This document shows, piece by piece, positions 47,799 through 61,151 of a DNA stretch of 64,000 bases. The stretch comes from Drechslerella dactyloides (taxonomy: Eukaryota; Ascomycota; Orbiliomycetes; Orbiliales; Orbiliaceae). The number at the start of each line of letters is the position of its first letter. Position 1 is the stretch's first letter. Made by a program: the position numbers and the translations under genes. Below the pieces are notes generated by a model. It saw nothing but the letters and a program-made list of their open reading frames with translations, had not been told where the DNA came from and searched no databases. The DNA lies in contig JAGTWJ010000003.1 of NCBI GenBank assembly GCA_020064725.1, positions 1,860,001-1,924,000 of the forward strand. Direction: 5' to 3'.

Positions 47799-49556
47799 AT
47801 GGCGGATGGAGCGGCGAATGCCACCATCACACCAGATGATATTTTCGGCGTTATGAGCACGTGCCTATGGTTGGGAGCCGTTGCACCGAAGTATAAACAC
47901 ATCCCAACTATAGATGTTGCTCAACTATTTGCCGACTACGCCAAAGAGGTGAACAACAGCATTACACCTGAGGGACTCACCGAAAGGTTCGGCTCGAGTC
48001 CTTCAGATGCCATCGCGATCATAGACTTAGCTGGCGGACCAGCGGGGATCGGGGAAGTTGCGGCCTGGGTCGTCTCATTGCGGGACCTTTTACCTCACCC
48101 TACAAACGCGAATGTGGTTGTACCGGTATTTATACCGTTGACCATTCTAACCGCCGTAATCATGGCACTACGTCTGTGGTCGAGATACAAGATAGCGAAT
48201 GGTGTTCAGATGTTCGATTGGTTGGCGCTTGCTGGCTTCGTAAGTTCTAGCTTTACATCCCGATGTCTACGTTGCTCGATACGCGGGGAAATTTCCGTCT
48301 AACCTCGATGGAAATTTCGTAGCTTATGTCCATCGCATGGGGAGGTCTTTGTGTCTACCATGTTCATACCAGTATGTGGAAACCCCCCCTCCTCTTTGCG
48401 TGGGTAAGTCAGTCAAATATACAGTAGCTAAAGCCGACTCGCAATAGGCGGTCACTACCAGGCTTATTACGATAAGACTCACGATAGTGTTAAGAAAACC
48501 ACAATGGTAAGTTGAACGTATGGAGGAGACAACTCTCAAAATTGCTAACAGTAGCCACATAGGTGTACTTCTGTCTTATGATTATATATCCATGGATCAT
48601 GCTAGTTATCAAGGCTTCTCTTCTTCTCTTTTATTACTGCATGACAAGATGGAACTACATCCAGTGGTCTGTCTATGCGACGGCTGTCATAGTGGTCGGA
48701 AACACCATCTCCGCAACTGTTCTATATCTGATTCAATATCCTCATGTTGATTATTGGAATCGCCCATTTGAGGAACCCAAGCTTAATCGAAGGACCACGC
48801 AGACCGCGATCGCATCGATTTACATTCTTACAGATGTTATCATCTGGGTCATACCAATGCCAATGGTATTCCAGCTGAAGCTCTACCCTCGCGAAAGAAT
48901 ATTAGCTCTTTTCACCTTCTCGCTAGGCGCTGTGTAAGTTCCTTTAATCAGAATTCCTCGACTAATTTTCTTGCAGATATGCTAACTGAGCTCCTAGTGC
49001 CTGCGTAGCCAGTTGTTTCCGTCTGGACACTCTCCTGAAAAATGATCAGTACAGTGCAGAAAGCAACAGCTATTTGCTTATCGACGCATGGACAATGTAT
49101 GAAACATATACTCGTATAACTCGAGTTAACATTTTATGCTTTCAAATAGACGCATAGATACTGACAGATTCGCTTAGTGTCGAGCTCTATCTCGCTATAC
49201 TATGCGCCTCTGCTCCCGCAATCCGGGCGCTGGCAATCCACTACGCCCCAAAGATACTAAATACTGTTGGCTCAGCAGCTTTCTCGACGGCAGCTACGAC
49301 TTCCACTACAGTTGCAAAGAAGACTAGCGTCGGCAGTAACACTTCTGTAAATACAGATCAGAAAGGCGATGTCAAGACCAAAGTTACTTCTGAGCTTGAC
49401 GATCTTGAGAGGGAAGTCGAGAAAGAATACGCGAGAGCCGAGAGGGAAGCCGAAAGAGAGGCTCAGAAAGAAGCCGAGCGAGAGGCCCAGGAGAAAGCCG
49501 AGAGAGAAGCCGCCCAGAAAGAAGCCGCCCCACAAGATGTCGAGAAACAGGCATAA
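47799..49556 (+). CDS. fungal rhodopsin-domain membrane protein with charged coiled-coil tail, 6 exons
   Basis: Exons are 47799-48239, 48323-48371, 48448-48506, 48563-48933, 48998-49096 and 49178-49556, giving 465 residues. An unusually long N-terminal part (about 110 residues) precedes the first helix (VVVPVFIPLTILTAVIMALR). Family landmarks follow: FDWLALAGF, CVYHVHTSGHYQAYYDKTHD, VYFCLMIIYPWIMLVIKASL, LTDVIIWVIPMPMVFQLKLY, GAVACVASCFRLDTL and IDAWTIVELYLAILCASAPA. The C-terminal about 65 residues are a repetitive Glu/Arg/Lys/Ala segment (AEREAEREAQKEAEREAQEK) that predicts a long single helix or coiled coil in the cytosol. No CFEM domain is seen. Function unknown; it is related in fold, not closely in sequence, to the protein at 28728. 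Confidence 0.89.
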
Positions 49557-50918
49557 ATTGCAACATTTTTTTTGGTGACGCTACTGTGTTGTCGAGTCTA
49601 CTATTGGCTGGTAACTTTTCCTAATTCTGTTGTACGATCTCTAATAGCGCCTCTATAACGACTAATTTTCACAAGTTGGCCTCAACAGTCATTATTGACT
49701 AAGTAAGTTAGTTTGTGTGCATAAATGCAACCACGATATTTCATGCTCCAATGCGTTCACTAGCATGCTTTTATTGAAGGACCTCAGCCAGATTCAACGT
49801 ATTATTCGCAGCGGGTCGGATGGACATGCCTAACGAAAAGGTAGTAACCAAAACGTCGACAGCCGGACCTTGTTGGGTTACCAGAGCCGGAGAAGCAAAA
49901 ATCCTTGCGTCTAGGTATGGCTGCGTGTTTAACAGCGGGACAAGAAAATTTCTAGACCAAGCGCGTAATTGGATGCCGTGTCATTCAAGATGCATTCCAA
50001 ATATTGCTAGGAGCATACATATAATACTTATCTATGAATTTTCAGAAACCGCTGAGGGCAAGTGGCTTCTTTTTTCATACTCGACATCAACCTGGATTCG
50101 AGATCAAGATTAAACTGTGTAAAATTTCATCAGCCTTATTCCTCGTCGAAGAAGAGCCGGCAGATTTGCAGACCGTCTAAGGATCAGATATCTCGAATGC
50201 GGGTGTCAGATAAATTCAATAAAATTCTTGTCTGGAGTGCATATTACGACTATAACCTTCGGATAGACACATATTTCAGTCAAGTACTTAGCAAAAAGCT
50301 ACAAGCGCTTGCAAGTCGAGTTTAAATATTACGCTGCGTTCACAAGTTTAGAAAATGGGCTCAATTTTGCGAATGCAAGATCACTACAAAGACTTGCCGC
50401 CTTAATGCAGAGTCCTATACTGCTAGAATAGGGCGTCAGTGGATAGAAACAGTTATGCTTCATGTCATTTGAATAGACATAGAAATACTGAAAGTAACGC
50501 TGCGTCATTCAAGAAGTATTTTATTTGAGATCCTGTACAATTGTGGAAATAGAGAAGCCAGCACTTAGAAATGCACTCAGAGCATACTCAAAAATACGAC
50601 TCCTCGGATGATAGAATGAGAGTAGTGCGTATTTTCAACGCTCGAATTGAAGTAGGCGCGGGCGGATTATCAGCCCTAACACCGTCGAACCCTGGCCTGT
50701 ACTTAGTCGTGAAAGTTTTAAGCCACGGCAACTCATCGCCTAATATAGCGGACCAGCGACCGAGGTTCGTCTAAATCTCACAGCTCACTAGGGATATCAC
50801 ATTCAAATGATTCGTAGTTCGACGCCCCATATCCATATCTTTTTCGCGACCAATCCGCGTAAACTAACACCTTCGATCAACTCGCATTCCTGCACGAGCG
50901 TGACACCTCTGCACAAAC
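49557..50918. other. 1.4-kb intergenic stretch, no gene recognised
   Basis: Only short frames; the end contains the leader of the enoyl-CoA hydratase gene. Confidence 0.5.
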
Positions 50919-51849
50919 ATGTCAGCACCAACTTCATTTGAAACCGCACCTCCGACCACAAAACATGTCATCTTGTCATTCCCGACACCTCATATCCTAT
51001 TAGTAACCATCAACCGCCCTCATCAGCGCAACGCTCTTCCATTTGTGGCTCAGTGGGAGCTCCACGGGGTCTGGGCGTGGTACGACACCGAGCCGTCTCT
51101 GCGTGCCGCCATTATCACTGGTGCTGGTTCGAAGGCCTTTTGCGCTGGTCAGGACCTAATAGAATTAGGCAACCTTACCGAGGAGGACTTCAAGGCTAGA
51201 CCATGGGAGCTTCGACACCCGCCTACTCGCTTCGCCGGCCTCAGCGGCCGAGCTGGGAAGAAGCCGGTGATCGCAGCCGTGAACGGATTCGCTTTTGGTG
51301 GGGGCTTTGAGATTGTCCTCAACTGGTGGGTAGTCGGCTCTAAAAAAAATAAGCCTTCACAACTGAGACGTGGTATATTTTTGCTAATGGATGTTACGCT
51401 ATCACAGCGATATAATTGTTGCCTCGCCCTCGGCGAGCTTCTCACTACCCGAGGCCCTTCGAGGAATCTATGCTGCAGCTGGCGGTCTGCCTCGCTTGGT
51501 CAACCTCGTTGGCCTCCCTGTGGCTACAGAAATCGCACTCACCGGTCGCGTCTTGTCAGCAGAAGAAGCGCTAAATTACAAGATTATCAATAAGATCTCA
51601 TCATCGCCAGACACACTCTTAGAAGAAGCCGTTGCCCTAGCTAAGAAGATTGAGGATCTATCACCCGATGCAGTAATCGTGACGAGAGCCGGTTTGCGAG
51701 AGGCATTGAAGCAAGGGGATGTTGAATCTGCGACAAGGATTGTAGATGATCTATACAGCCAGAGGCTGTTGAACAGCGACAATAGAATTGAAGGATTGGC
51801 AGCATTTGCGGAGAAGAGGAAACCCATATGGAAGCCTTCAAAGTTGTAG
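50919..51849 (+). CDS. enoyl-CoA hydratase/isomerase (crotonase family), 2 exons
   Basis: Exons are 50919-51325 and 51408-51849, giving 282 residues, normal for the family. The intron starts GTGGGT and ends CACAG, and keeps phase (TG|C = Cys). Oxyanion-hole and CoA-binding motifs are present: ITGAGSKAFCAGQDL (about 66-80) and AVNGFAFGGGFEIVLNCDII. The first catalytic Glu position is E151 in SLPEALRGIYAAAGGLPRL. Crotonases hydrate enoyl-CoA or catalyse related CoA-ester reactions, in beta-oxidation or side-chain catabolism. The C-terminus (KRKPIWKPSKL) has no clear SKL-type peroxisomal signal: it ends Ser-Lys-Leu when read as S-K-L, which is in fact a canonical PTS1, so peroxisomal import is likely. 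Confidence 0.93.
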
Positions 51850-54800
51850 GCTTCGGTCTAGCCATCTGGCCATTGACGCGCATTGTCGGTCAACAGACCC
51901 TATATGTCTTATCAAATATAATGCCGAGCAATAACACGGCATCTGAAAGGGTCAATCTTCGCCTCGCATCCAGGATCTAACTGATTTCCTATGCTCTTGG
52001 CTATACCCATATTGTATACTAGCTCTAATAGCGTCCATACAAAGTCTAAGACTATAAAGAAAAGAGCCATGTATTAGCCAGTGCAATATTGAAATACACT
52101 TACCTATTGTCGGGGGCAAAGTCAATCGTAGTTTTGGCTTAGAGTTCTTTGTACAGATTTGATAATCACTTCTACTCTCAACTTTCATGACCGGTGCAGC
52201 GCAGGATCCAAATATTGACCTTAATCTCGACCTTAATGCAGCCTCCTCAGCTCTTAATTTTACAAAAAACATCATTTGATCCATCCACGGATCCAGTTAA
52301 TTTGAGAGCGCCTCGGAATCTCCGAGGGGCGAAATACCTCTCGACATAGCTTGCATACAAGGCAGACGATACACTAGGCATATTTGCGACACTATCCCCG
52401 TCGACGGACCAATCAGGTCACAATCGGCCAATTTACACCGGTCTCGACAGCTGCATGCCTCTATGCAGCCAGCCAGCCACACTAGCCATGCATACAATGT
52501 CCAGAACTTGACTGAGACACTCCCTCCTGCTTCCCGGGACTTTGCGGAACTCTAGCCCGCAGTCGGTCAGAAGCAGAATCTAGCAATAGACTTTGACCTC
52601 CGAAGTTGAATTTCCCTCGTATAAGATTTTCTCATCGTTCGACGAGGGCCGATCGTGGCCCTGGCAAGAAGCTTCAAATTGTGACGTGCATGAAAAGTCC
52701 AGACCAACAAGTTATGATTCTAACGAACAAACAGAGGATCTCTTCCATCTCGATATGCCAAATGAACCACAACGAGTATCCATTTAATCGCTTTATTAGG
52801 AAGCGAGTCCGGCTCGAGCTTATTCATGAGCGGCCAGATTGCCTCCTATGATGACTACGAGATGCAGCCGTGCAGCAGACGTCTCGTGAAACCACATTTC
52901 GACTTTGTCTTGGCAATAATTCTCAGTCTCCGGTTGTAAACGCGGACATGACGCGTATTTGTGTTCAGCAGAAGCTAGCGCGAGGCCATGACAAGCCGTC
53001 TGTCAATCTTTCTTCCGTTCCAAGGAAAGGCATGGCTTTGCCGTGTGGGCGTCAGGGCAAGCAGACGGAATTGGCAACTGGTAGCTTTGGGGAGCTCAGG
53101 GCGTTGTGCGGAGTGGTTGCACATTCGGAGTCAGCTACTCAAGTGAGCGAAGCCGGTTATCCGTACGTATCTTAGACGGCAAGCGCGGAGAATTTGCAAC
53201 TTATGCCCTGAGCTGATACGATGGACCCACTGGCTCTGATACTATATCGATACTTATCCTGCAGCTAAGTGGTGTGCGTTCGCAGGCCTGCGGAAAATAC
53301 AAAACGTGGCTTTGATGGCGTCTCGAGGCTGACAAAAACGCCACATACGCGCGCCCCAAGATCGTACAATGTCTCTGCTTTCATGGTTTGGATATCTTTA
53401 ACACCTAGCTAATATACATTGTACTGTGCATGTGGGTTATATGTAGCGGATGGAGTGTAGACACCAACTGAGTACTTACTAACGCCGTCCGCTGCAGGAC
53501 GCTCACCATCCTCGAGGATCTCGTCTATATCGCGTTATCGGTACATTAATATCATCATGATATACACCTAGTTATAGAGAAGCCACAGAATTCTCGTATG
53601 AATGGGTCGGGTTACCAGATGTGTATCTGATCAGAACAGCCACACAGCCATGGCGCCAGAGGCACTCTGTCTGCTTGCCTTATAAATACTCCGTTCGTCG
53701 ATATTCCACATCCCAAGCTTAGGAACGCAAGCCATTCAAGAGTATCAAGCATAGAATTGACCGCATTATTCTGTAAGTATCGTTTATGAATTGTTGATAT
53801 CATGATGTTTCTTTCCATCTAAGACGACTTCGGTTGATTAAGATAGTAAATCACGTAATATGTATATATATGTAGGATGATAAATCATCAAGCGCTGTGA
53901 ACTTTTGCAGCGACTCGCTTTCGTTGCTCGGAAAGGTAGTCCACCGAGCTTGCTAGCCGTGTATCTCGAAACTTTCAGTTTCCCTGCAAGATACGTACAG
54001 CATTTACATGGAGTGCACCAGCTATAATGTCTCCGCTAAGGCCTTTCGCTCGGATGATCACAGCCTGGCTACAGGACCAGCGTGCAGATTGACCGTCCAC
54101 GGGCTCATGCAAATATCCGTCATATCTATCGGCTGGTTAGCAGTTAAATTACATGTATACACGTCATTGAGCCTCACTTAAAAATCAAAGCTTCGCGAGA
54201 CGATGAATTCCTGGATTCGATATATAGCGCATCAGTCAAAAAGCAGATATACACTAGCAGAGCACGATAGTACTAATCCCGGGAGATGCAGGATACCTCA
54301 TCAGTCGTTCTATGAATTTACCAGTACGCAAAGAGCTCTTACACTGTGAGTTTGCTGTTGAATAAGAATACGGCACGGCATGCAAGACAATCAGAAGCTT
54401 AACAAGAACTTCTCCTGCATTGAGTACTCATACAGTATGTATAAGCGCTTGATGCTTTTAGATGATTCCGGGCGCTCTGGTGCCTGAGATACCTTTGGCT
54501 ACTGTTATATGATGTATTGAAGGTGCAACCCACTTCTATGAGGTCGAAACCTGGCCATCTTGCAGATTGCAAAGGGTAGTGCATATCTGCATATACAATA
54601 CCGTTTCCCGTTAGCCAGCTTGACAGCGACCTTCTGATAGATGACTGTCTGCAGCACAGTTAGTGGTATAGAGTATACGAATGGTATCATATGACTATGC
54701 ACCTACCTGGCTGCAGTTACCATGTATGATACTGGTCATGTAAAATCACAAAATCCTTAAGCTACTACTGGAGGGCTGGAGCTCTTTTCGATATAAACCG

Positions 54801-56987
54801 AAGAAACAAAAACAAAAATCACGTTCAGAATGCTTCTGTACAGTGTAAAACGGTTTCGACGTTGTGCCATCAACCGGGAAATGTATGCCATTATTGTCAT
54901 CTCCTGTCACAAGTAGCCCTATCTAAGCCTCACCCTCTTCCATTGGCATCTATATATATCTATAGCAGATAGCAGAGTTTGCAGTCTTTTATCGGGATTG
55001 ATTTCGCTTGCATATATATATATATATATATATATGATTAATCTGGCTTCTCACCGCCATCCTGGGCGCTAGTCAGATCAACCCTCGATCAATTGAGGTT
55101 GTTAGATTTAAGATATTTTTTGCTGTGTGCCTACTTATGAAGGATCTTGGAGTAACTCTATGCATAGCTAGCAAGCTGAGACCATTTGGCGCGACGCTCA
55201 AGGATACGCTCACCTTTCTTCTCGTGTGTCACCTGCTAATCTGACCTACCTACACGCCAGAGAAGCGACTGCTGTCTAACAGATGACTTTGTGTTGTACC
55301 TCAGAAAGATCCAACATTCTCACCGGAGCCCTTGGACAGGCATTCCGTAAACAGTTCGGGAATATAAAATGAGCCATCCATCTTTAAACCAATCGCAGCG
55401 ACGCAGCTTGATTCTCACCAGAAAATACTTTTGTTTCGTATCTTTGTCTGGTTAGGAAGAACTTTTCAAATTTGGTCAAAGTCTATGCCCATCGTCCAGA
55501 TACCCAGGCACCTAGGCCGGTCGTCGCTCTGCTAACAGATAACATTAATATGCAATATATTATGCAAGATGCAACGGAAACATCACGCATGGGGGTATAT
55601 ATATATACCAGCAGATAGTTAAAATTATTACAACTATAAGCCCGATTTGCACGGTAAAAATTTATGAAACCAATGGCTAGTATAAGTATATATACACCAG
55701 ACTTATCATATATATGGGTGACATAAACCTGGACGCAAATATCCTACGGTCCCCTTTAGAGGCTATTCTCTGGGCCATGATACCAAATTCGCGCGTAGAT
55801 GTAGTTTTTTGATCATTGTACCCTTCTATATTACAAAGACATCGCGCATGCGGTTACTAGCTCGTCTGTTTTTCTCAGGTGGGGATCATACGATCTTACC
55901 AACATTCTGGTTATGACTAAAAGTATGCCAGGCAGCCAGGAGGAATCATGCATGCCGAGTGGAGTTGAAGATGATGTACTGTGCAACTGGAATATACCCC
56001 AGGCAGCATGTAAATGGGAGTCGATCGATCAATCGCCGCTATCGTATACCTGTTTCGACAGGCTGTAGCGTTTGAGTGGCATGGCGTCGATCATTCGTGT
56101 CATCTGTTCGAACGCATGTCACATTTTTATTTACGTGCACGCGTCAACTTCACTGGAGTTAACCCGTTGGAGAACTATAGTCTTGGTGATAGACACCGGC
56201 CGACTGCTGTTAGGAGAACCGCCAACTCGCAGCGTAAAACCGCAGTGGCGGACTACGCTAGCTAGCCAAATCTGACCTCGAGACGACCGTACTAGCAAAA
56301 ACAAATGCCTACGATTATATGCTCATCTAGCTCGAGATTTACAAGGGTAACAGTTTCTGTGTATTTGCACGCGGATATATTCTCTTGCGCGCCCATGCAC
56401 AAGCAAGCTTGCCTTCGCGGGATCCTTAAAAAATCTCCCTCCTTAGCAGATTAGGGGCGTTGGCATTAAGGCACATCTTCATTGATTTACAACTAGTGTT
56501 ATATAAGAATAGATACATCTATCTGCTCAGCCAATGACCGGTACGTATTACCCATCCAAGATATTATAATTCTCGTCTCCTCCCTCCGGGGCCAGATCCA
56601 TCTACATCTATACAGAAATGCATCTCCTTCTCATGATCTCGGAAGAGTGTCTATAGATATGTATGGAATCGATATATGCATGAAGGCCGTACCAATATGT
56701 CTGGGAGATGTAGTTGTTAAAGATACATTGAAAGTAATACGAATAGGAAGTTCCGACTTGTAAGGGCCCAAGTACAAGAGAGGCTATATATAGAAAAAAC
56801 ACAGATTTGCAAGTTTCTGCCTTTTCTATCAAATGGAAAATCCTCAGATAAAAATAAAGGCTACAACCCGCAGTAGGGGAGCCAGGAACTTCGAAATCAA
56901 GATTGCAGCCAGTGATACCCAAACATGTGCCTTTGCATTTCCCAAAATGCCAAAATAAAAATCTTACAAGGAGCAAAACCATTCAAA
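51850..56987. other. 5.1-kb gene-free stretch
   Basis: The longest gap in the window. Frames are short and without domain or splice support. The stretch holds several simple AT tracts, including the AT repeat at 55012-55035 and TATATATATA near 55597. No transposon ends or long repeats were noticed by eye. Confidence 0.5.
55012..55035. repeat. (AT)12 microsatellite
   Basis: Twelve uninterrupted AT dinucleotides, likely polymorphic. Confidence 0.9.
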
Positions 56988-58608
56988 CTACACATCCACC
57001 ACTCTATCACTCGGAATCTTCTCGTCGGAGCTATCGTCGTCATCTAACTCGATATCATCCAGCAGTTTCGGATTCAGGGACCACGAGCCACGTGGTATAA
57101 ACGTCGCGGCGAGCATGATTCCCGACAATACCGTGAAGTGCACGCCCGCGATATTAAAGATACCTGGCTGAATAACATCGTCATGCTCATCGCCAATCTT
57201 GTCGATATACTTGCCCACCAGGGGAGACATGATGGCGTAGACGATAATGTATGTGCTGTACAGGAATCCCATCACCGCACCGAGGGGCGAGATGCTGTTC
57301 TCCTCGGCCTCCAGTCGTGCAAGGGAAGCCTGGATATACGCGGCCAGTGAGACATCACCAGCTGCCCACCCGAATGAGATTGGGATGAAAGTTGCGGCGG
57401 CAATCCAGGCTTGCGAGACTTTTTTCGGCGGATACCAGAACGGTAGATACCAGACAATGAGTAGCAGGAGGGCGTCGCACCGCAGCCAGGGGATCGGCGT
57501 ATGCACCAGATTCGTGAACAGGAAGACGAAGAGCGCGCCCAAAAGCTCGCCAAAGTTGGAACCTGCGACAATGATCTGCTGCCACGCAGAATTGCCCAGG
57601 TATCGCTTGGCGACGTACGAAGCGATATTGTTCTCAAGGAAGCGGTGGCCGAACAGCGCGAACGAGTAGCCGGGTAGCAGCCAGACGAAGCGGGTAGAGG
57701 AGAAAACGATCTGCATGCCCTTTACTGCAGACATGACGAAGAGCACGCATCCGTCCGCCACTTGGAGGAGATAGTTTTTCTCGCTGCCGGCCTCAACTTG
57801 GTAGCTGTGCGGGAGGCGAATCATGAACCAGGAGGCGGCGGCGCAGAGGTAGAGGAGCGGTGTGATAATGAAGGACTGGTTGTTACCGCAGGCGGGAATG
57901 AGGGCCAAAGCCGTGGCAAGAGCACCGCCAGTGCCGGTGACTATATCATAATATGCACGTTAGCCACTATCTATATATAAGTCAAGAGAGTGTAATAGAG
58001 ATGGGTCTGGGCTAGCCTTCGTAGAAAATGTGCACAAGTGAGTCCATGCGTTTGAGCTTCTGCATGTTCCCACCGACAATATCACGCGGGATAACCCGTC
58101 GGATGAGCTCAACCATGCCATAGGAAATGCCCGACAGACAATATATCGGAATCATGGCGTCGGTGTTATAGTCGCCATAATACGCGTAGTTCTCTGCGCC
58201 GTACTTATTATCCCAGCCGCTCGGCTTGATATATCCACCCGTCGCCCGGTCGATGATCAGCAGCAGCGACGCAAAGATGGCAAAGACTATGACCGCGATA
58301 GCCAGCACAGTCCGTGTCTTGAACCGCTTGATCAGTGGCGCGATCAGGATGGAGCCGAGACACTGAAAGGCCTGGTTCAAACCCTGCAGGAGGCCGACGC
58401 GCTCAAAGGTCCTGCGCTGGTAGCCACCGACAAATGCGTCGTAGTCGTAGCGGTTGGTGGCCAGGGCGATGACGGAGCCGTTGTAGGCTTCCAGGCCGAA
58501 TTTGTACAGCATGATACCGAGAATATAGAAGGCCATGTTGCGCTTTTCTTCAGCGGTGAAGAAGCGCCAGGAATCGAGAACGGTCCATCTCTGCTTGGAA
58601 TCCGACAT
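56988..58608 (-). CDS. MFS transporter, 2 exons with apparent GC-AG intron
   Basis: Exons are 58608-58017 and 57940-56988, giving 514 residues with about 11-12 hydrophobic segments. Typical features are LQGLNQAFQCLGSILIAPLI and FKTRTVLAIAVIVFAIFASL in the first half, and the VHIFYEVTGTGGALATALAL region across the intron, which reads as one continuous helix. The C-terminus is acidic (DDIELDDDDSSDEK) and cytosolic. The odd point is the donor: GAAG|GCTAGC instead of GT. No usable GT lies before the in-frame stop, while the acceptor GATATAG restores phase exactly. So this is either a GC-AG intron or a mutated donor. Substrate unknown. Confidence 0.87.
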
Positions 58609-61151
58609 TACGGAGGCTGTTGCAAAGATCGATCTGTGGAAATTGATAGATATCGATATCTATAGTCCCGATCTCCGTGACTGCGTGTGGGTAAGTGGGC
58701 GGGATAAAGATATTTGCGCGACTGCGCTGATTCGGCGCGCAAGACGGGGTTTTGACCACCTTGGTGAGAGGGGTTTAATGGCGAAATAGATAGAAGTACT
58801 TGAACAGAGTCCGACACAGGCCGCAGTATGCGGCGTTATATCGCCGCCAGTCTCAGGCTTCGATCAATTAACCGTGCTAAAAGAATACTCTACATTGACG
58901 GCAAGGAGGAGAAGAGGAGGTCCTTAAATCTAACAGCCGTAGGACGAGGCCGACAGTGCAGAAGGTATGCATCCACATGCAGCTTCCAGGCACCGGTTTC
59001 TTGGCTCTAAGATCAAACGAAAACGACAGACCCTGGCGCGGTGGAGCGCACTACCGGGACACTGTCCTATCGCGAAAGATGGGCACCTGCACGTGTGGTC
59101 GATTGATTGCGACATGGGTGCCGAGAAGCGACCCGGTCAGGGGCCGCCCAGTGCATGCAGTTCAACGTCTGAGCAGCAGCGCGGCGGTCCCTGGCGACCG
59201 GAATCTATTTAACGCACGTATACCATATCTAGCTCGGGTAAAGTTTTCCAAGTTCTCGAAAAAGCCACATGCGCAATGGTATAATCGATGACAAGTACGG
59301 ACAATGCCGTGCCCGCTGGCCACTCAGTTGGACAGGCTGCCATGAGTAAATTGAAGGCAGTATCGAGCAGCCTTCAGAGATAAACTGAAAGGCTACAGGC
59401 GTGTGGAAATCTAAAAGTGAGGAGTCAGGAATGTCAAAAATGCACCGGGTCTTTGGCGGCCGTTGTTGCCAAGACCTGCGTTTCGGGGCGACTGGCCGAC
59501 GTCTTGGCGGCTGATCCAGCCAATCAGAACCAACCGGCTGACAACGTGCGCCGCTGATTTGGTGTCGCACAAGCCGGGGCCCGACGACTAAATTGCAACC
59601 ACTCACGTCTGCTCGTCGGCAGATGCCAGCGCTCGACGCGATACATTGAATTGATTCATGAAATGACCAGCAGGAACTGTAATGAGATTCGAGTAACCTT
59701 GTATCATTATCACTGTCAGGCGATCTGAGATCTGATGCTTGGTCAGACGCAGAAATCCGCATTGAGCCTCATTTATATACGCGAACCCGAATGAACAACA
59801 AAAATAGCCCATGGCAGATGCGAGCTTGGGCCGACAATGGAAGCCTATAGCGTATTCATCCGCTCAAACCGTTGATAAACGGTAGTGTACTGTAGCGGAT
59901 ATCTCGCAAACCCGCACTGGATGGGTCCCTTGGCGGTCTGCCTACCGGTCGCTCCCCGCCACCATCATTAGAATAGCCAGCCAAACTTGTTGTCTTTGAC
60001 AAAGTTACACCCCCACCGTGTCCGGGAAAACGCCAGGATTTCAAATACCCCCATGTTCCGCGAGAACACAGGCCACATTGGTACCTAGCATAACCCTAAG
60101 CTCAATAATCGGGCCCGAAGCTGACACCCTGACTCGCCACCACTAGCTGGCCGTTAGTTCGGATGTATGCAATATAATATGCTTAGTGCCCGCAATCGAG
60201 TCAGAGAATTGCCGACGCGCTAAAGTGGCGCCGGAAAACCAAACTGAATTCACCACCAGATGCATCAGTGTACCTATTACGTACTCAGGCGCAGGCTATT
60301 TCCCGCACACCTGAAAAAACAGGGCGGGCCATTGCAGATGACTTGATACTCCCCCAGCTCGAAGCCTATATTTGTCGATGTGACTATTTTTATTCACCCT
60401 AACTTGTGTCCCGTTCGACATTGCAGAATACTAAACTAGCTTCAAACTAAGGCAGAACTTGGCTTTCTCGCGGCAGGGCTGCCGCCTTATACCACACATT
60501 GAACATTGCTCCGTAAATACACAGCTCCACATCAGCACTGTAGTCCATGATTGGGCAACCGTTTGAATATCTATAAGTAATATTTGCATCATTCTCGATA
60601 TCCGATAAACGATACGGAGCTAACAGGCATCTCAGACCCCTCGTGTATATCGACCGAGATAGATCACTCGGCCCGAGTATAAAGCTTATAGCTTAAAGGA
60701 CTCGTGCAATATGTCTTCAAGTACACGTATAGCCGAGGCCTTAGTTCTGGGACCTCAGTTGGATTCGCGTATGTTGGTTCTACGTACGAGCATCGTCTAT
60801 GATATCAGAAAACTGCGCGTAGCGTAGGTTACCAATCCTGACGGTTAATTTAGTCTACCATGGAGGCAAAACATAGTTCCGAACCACGTTTTGACTAGGC
60901 TCCAATGATGGGCACAGCATACGTATTAAATAAAGCCCACCGTAAAAGCAAGCATCCACCCCACGTGTAGTAGTTGTGTGGCTCGAAACGTCGAATGGAC
61001 GCATCTTGTAATAGATTTCAGCAATTAAATAATTAATGCTACCAACCAGCGCGAAGAATATATCCACACCGCGGTACCGTCTATAGCTCGACCGATCCTC
61101 AAACCTAAGATATGTACTCTAAGATAAGGTAGCTCTAAAACCGTAGATGCG
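58609..61151. other. 2.5-kb intergenic stretch, no gene recognised
   Basis: Promoter side of the MFS gene and 3' side of the GTPase gene. The 177-codon minus-strand frame at 59229-59762 has no recognisable domain. Confidence 0.5.

Noticed and set aside
52870..53175. 101-codon plus-strand frame in the 5-kb gap
   Set aside because: No family resemblance and no splice-supported extension on either side.
59229..59762. 177-codon minus-strand frame in the 58.6-61.2 kb gap
   Set aside because: No domain, signal peptide or sensible composition; likely chance.
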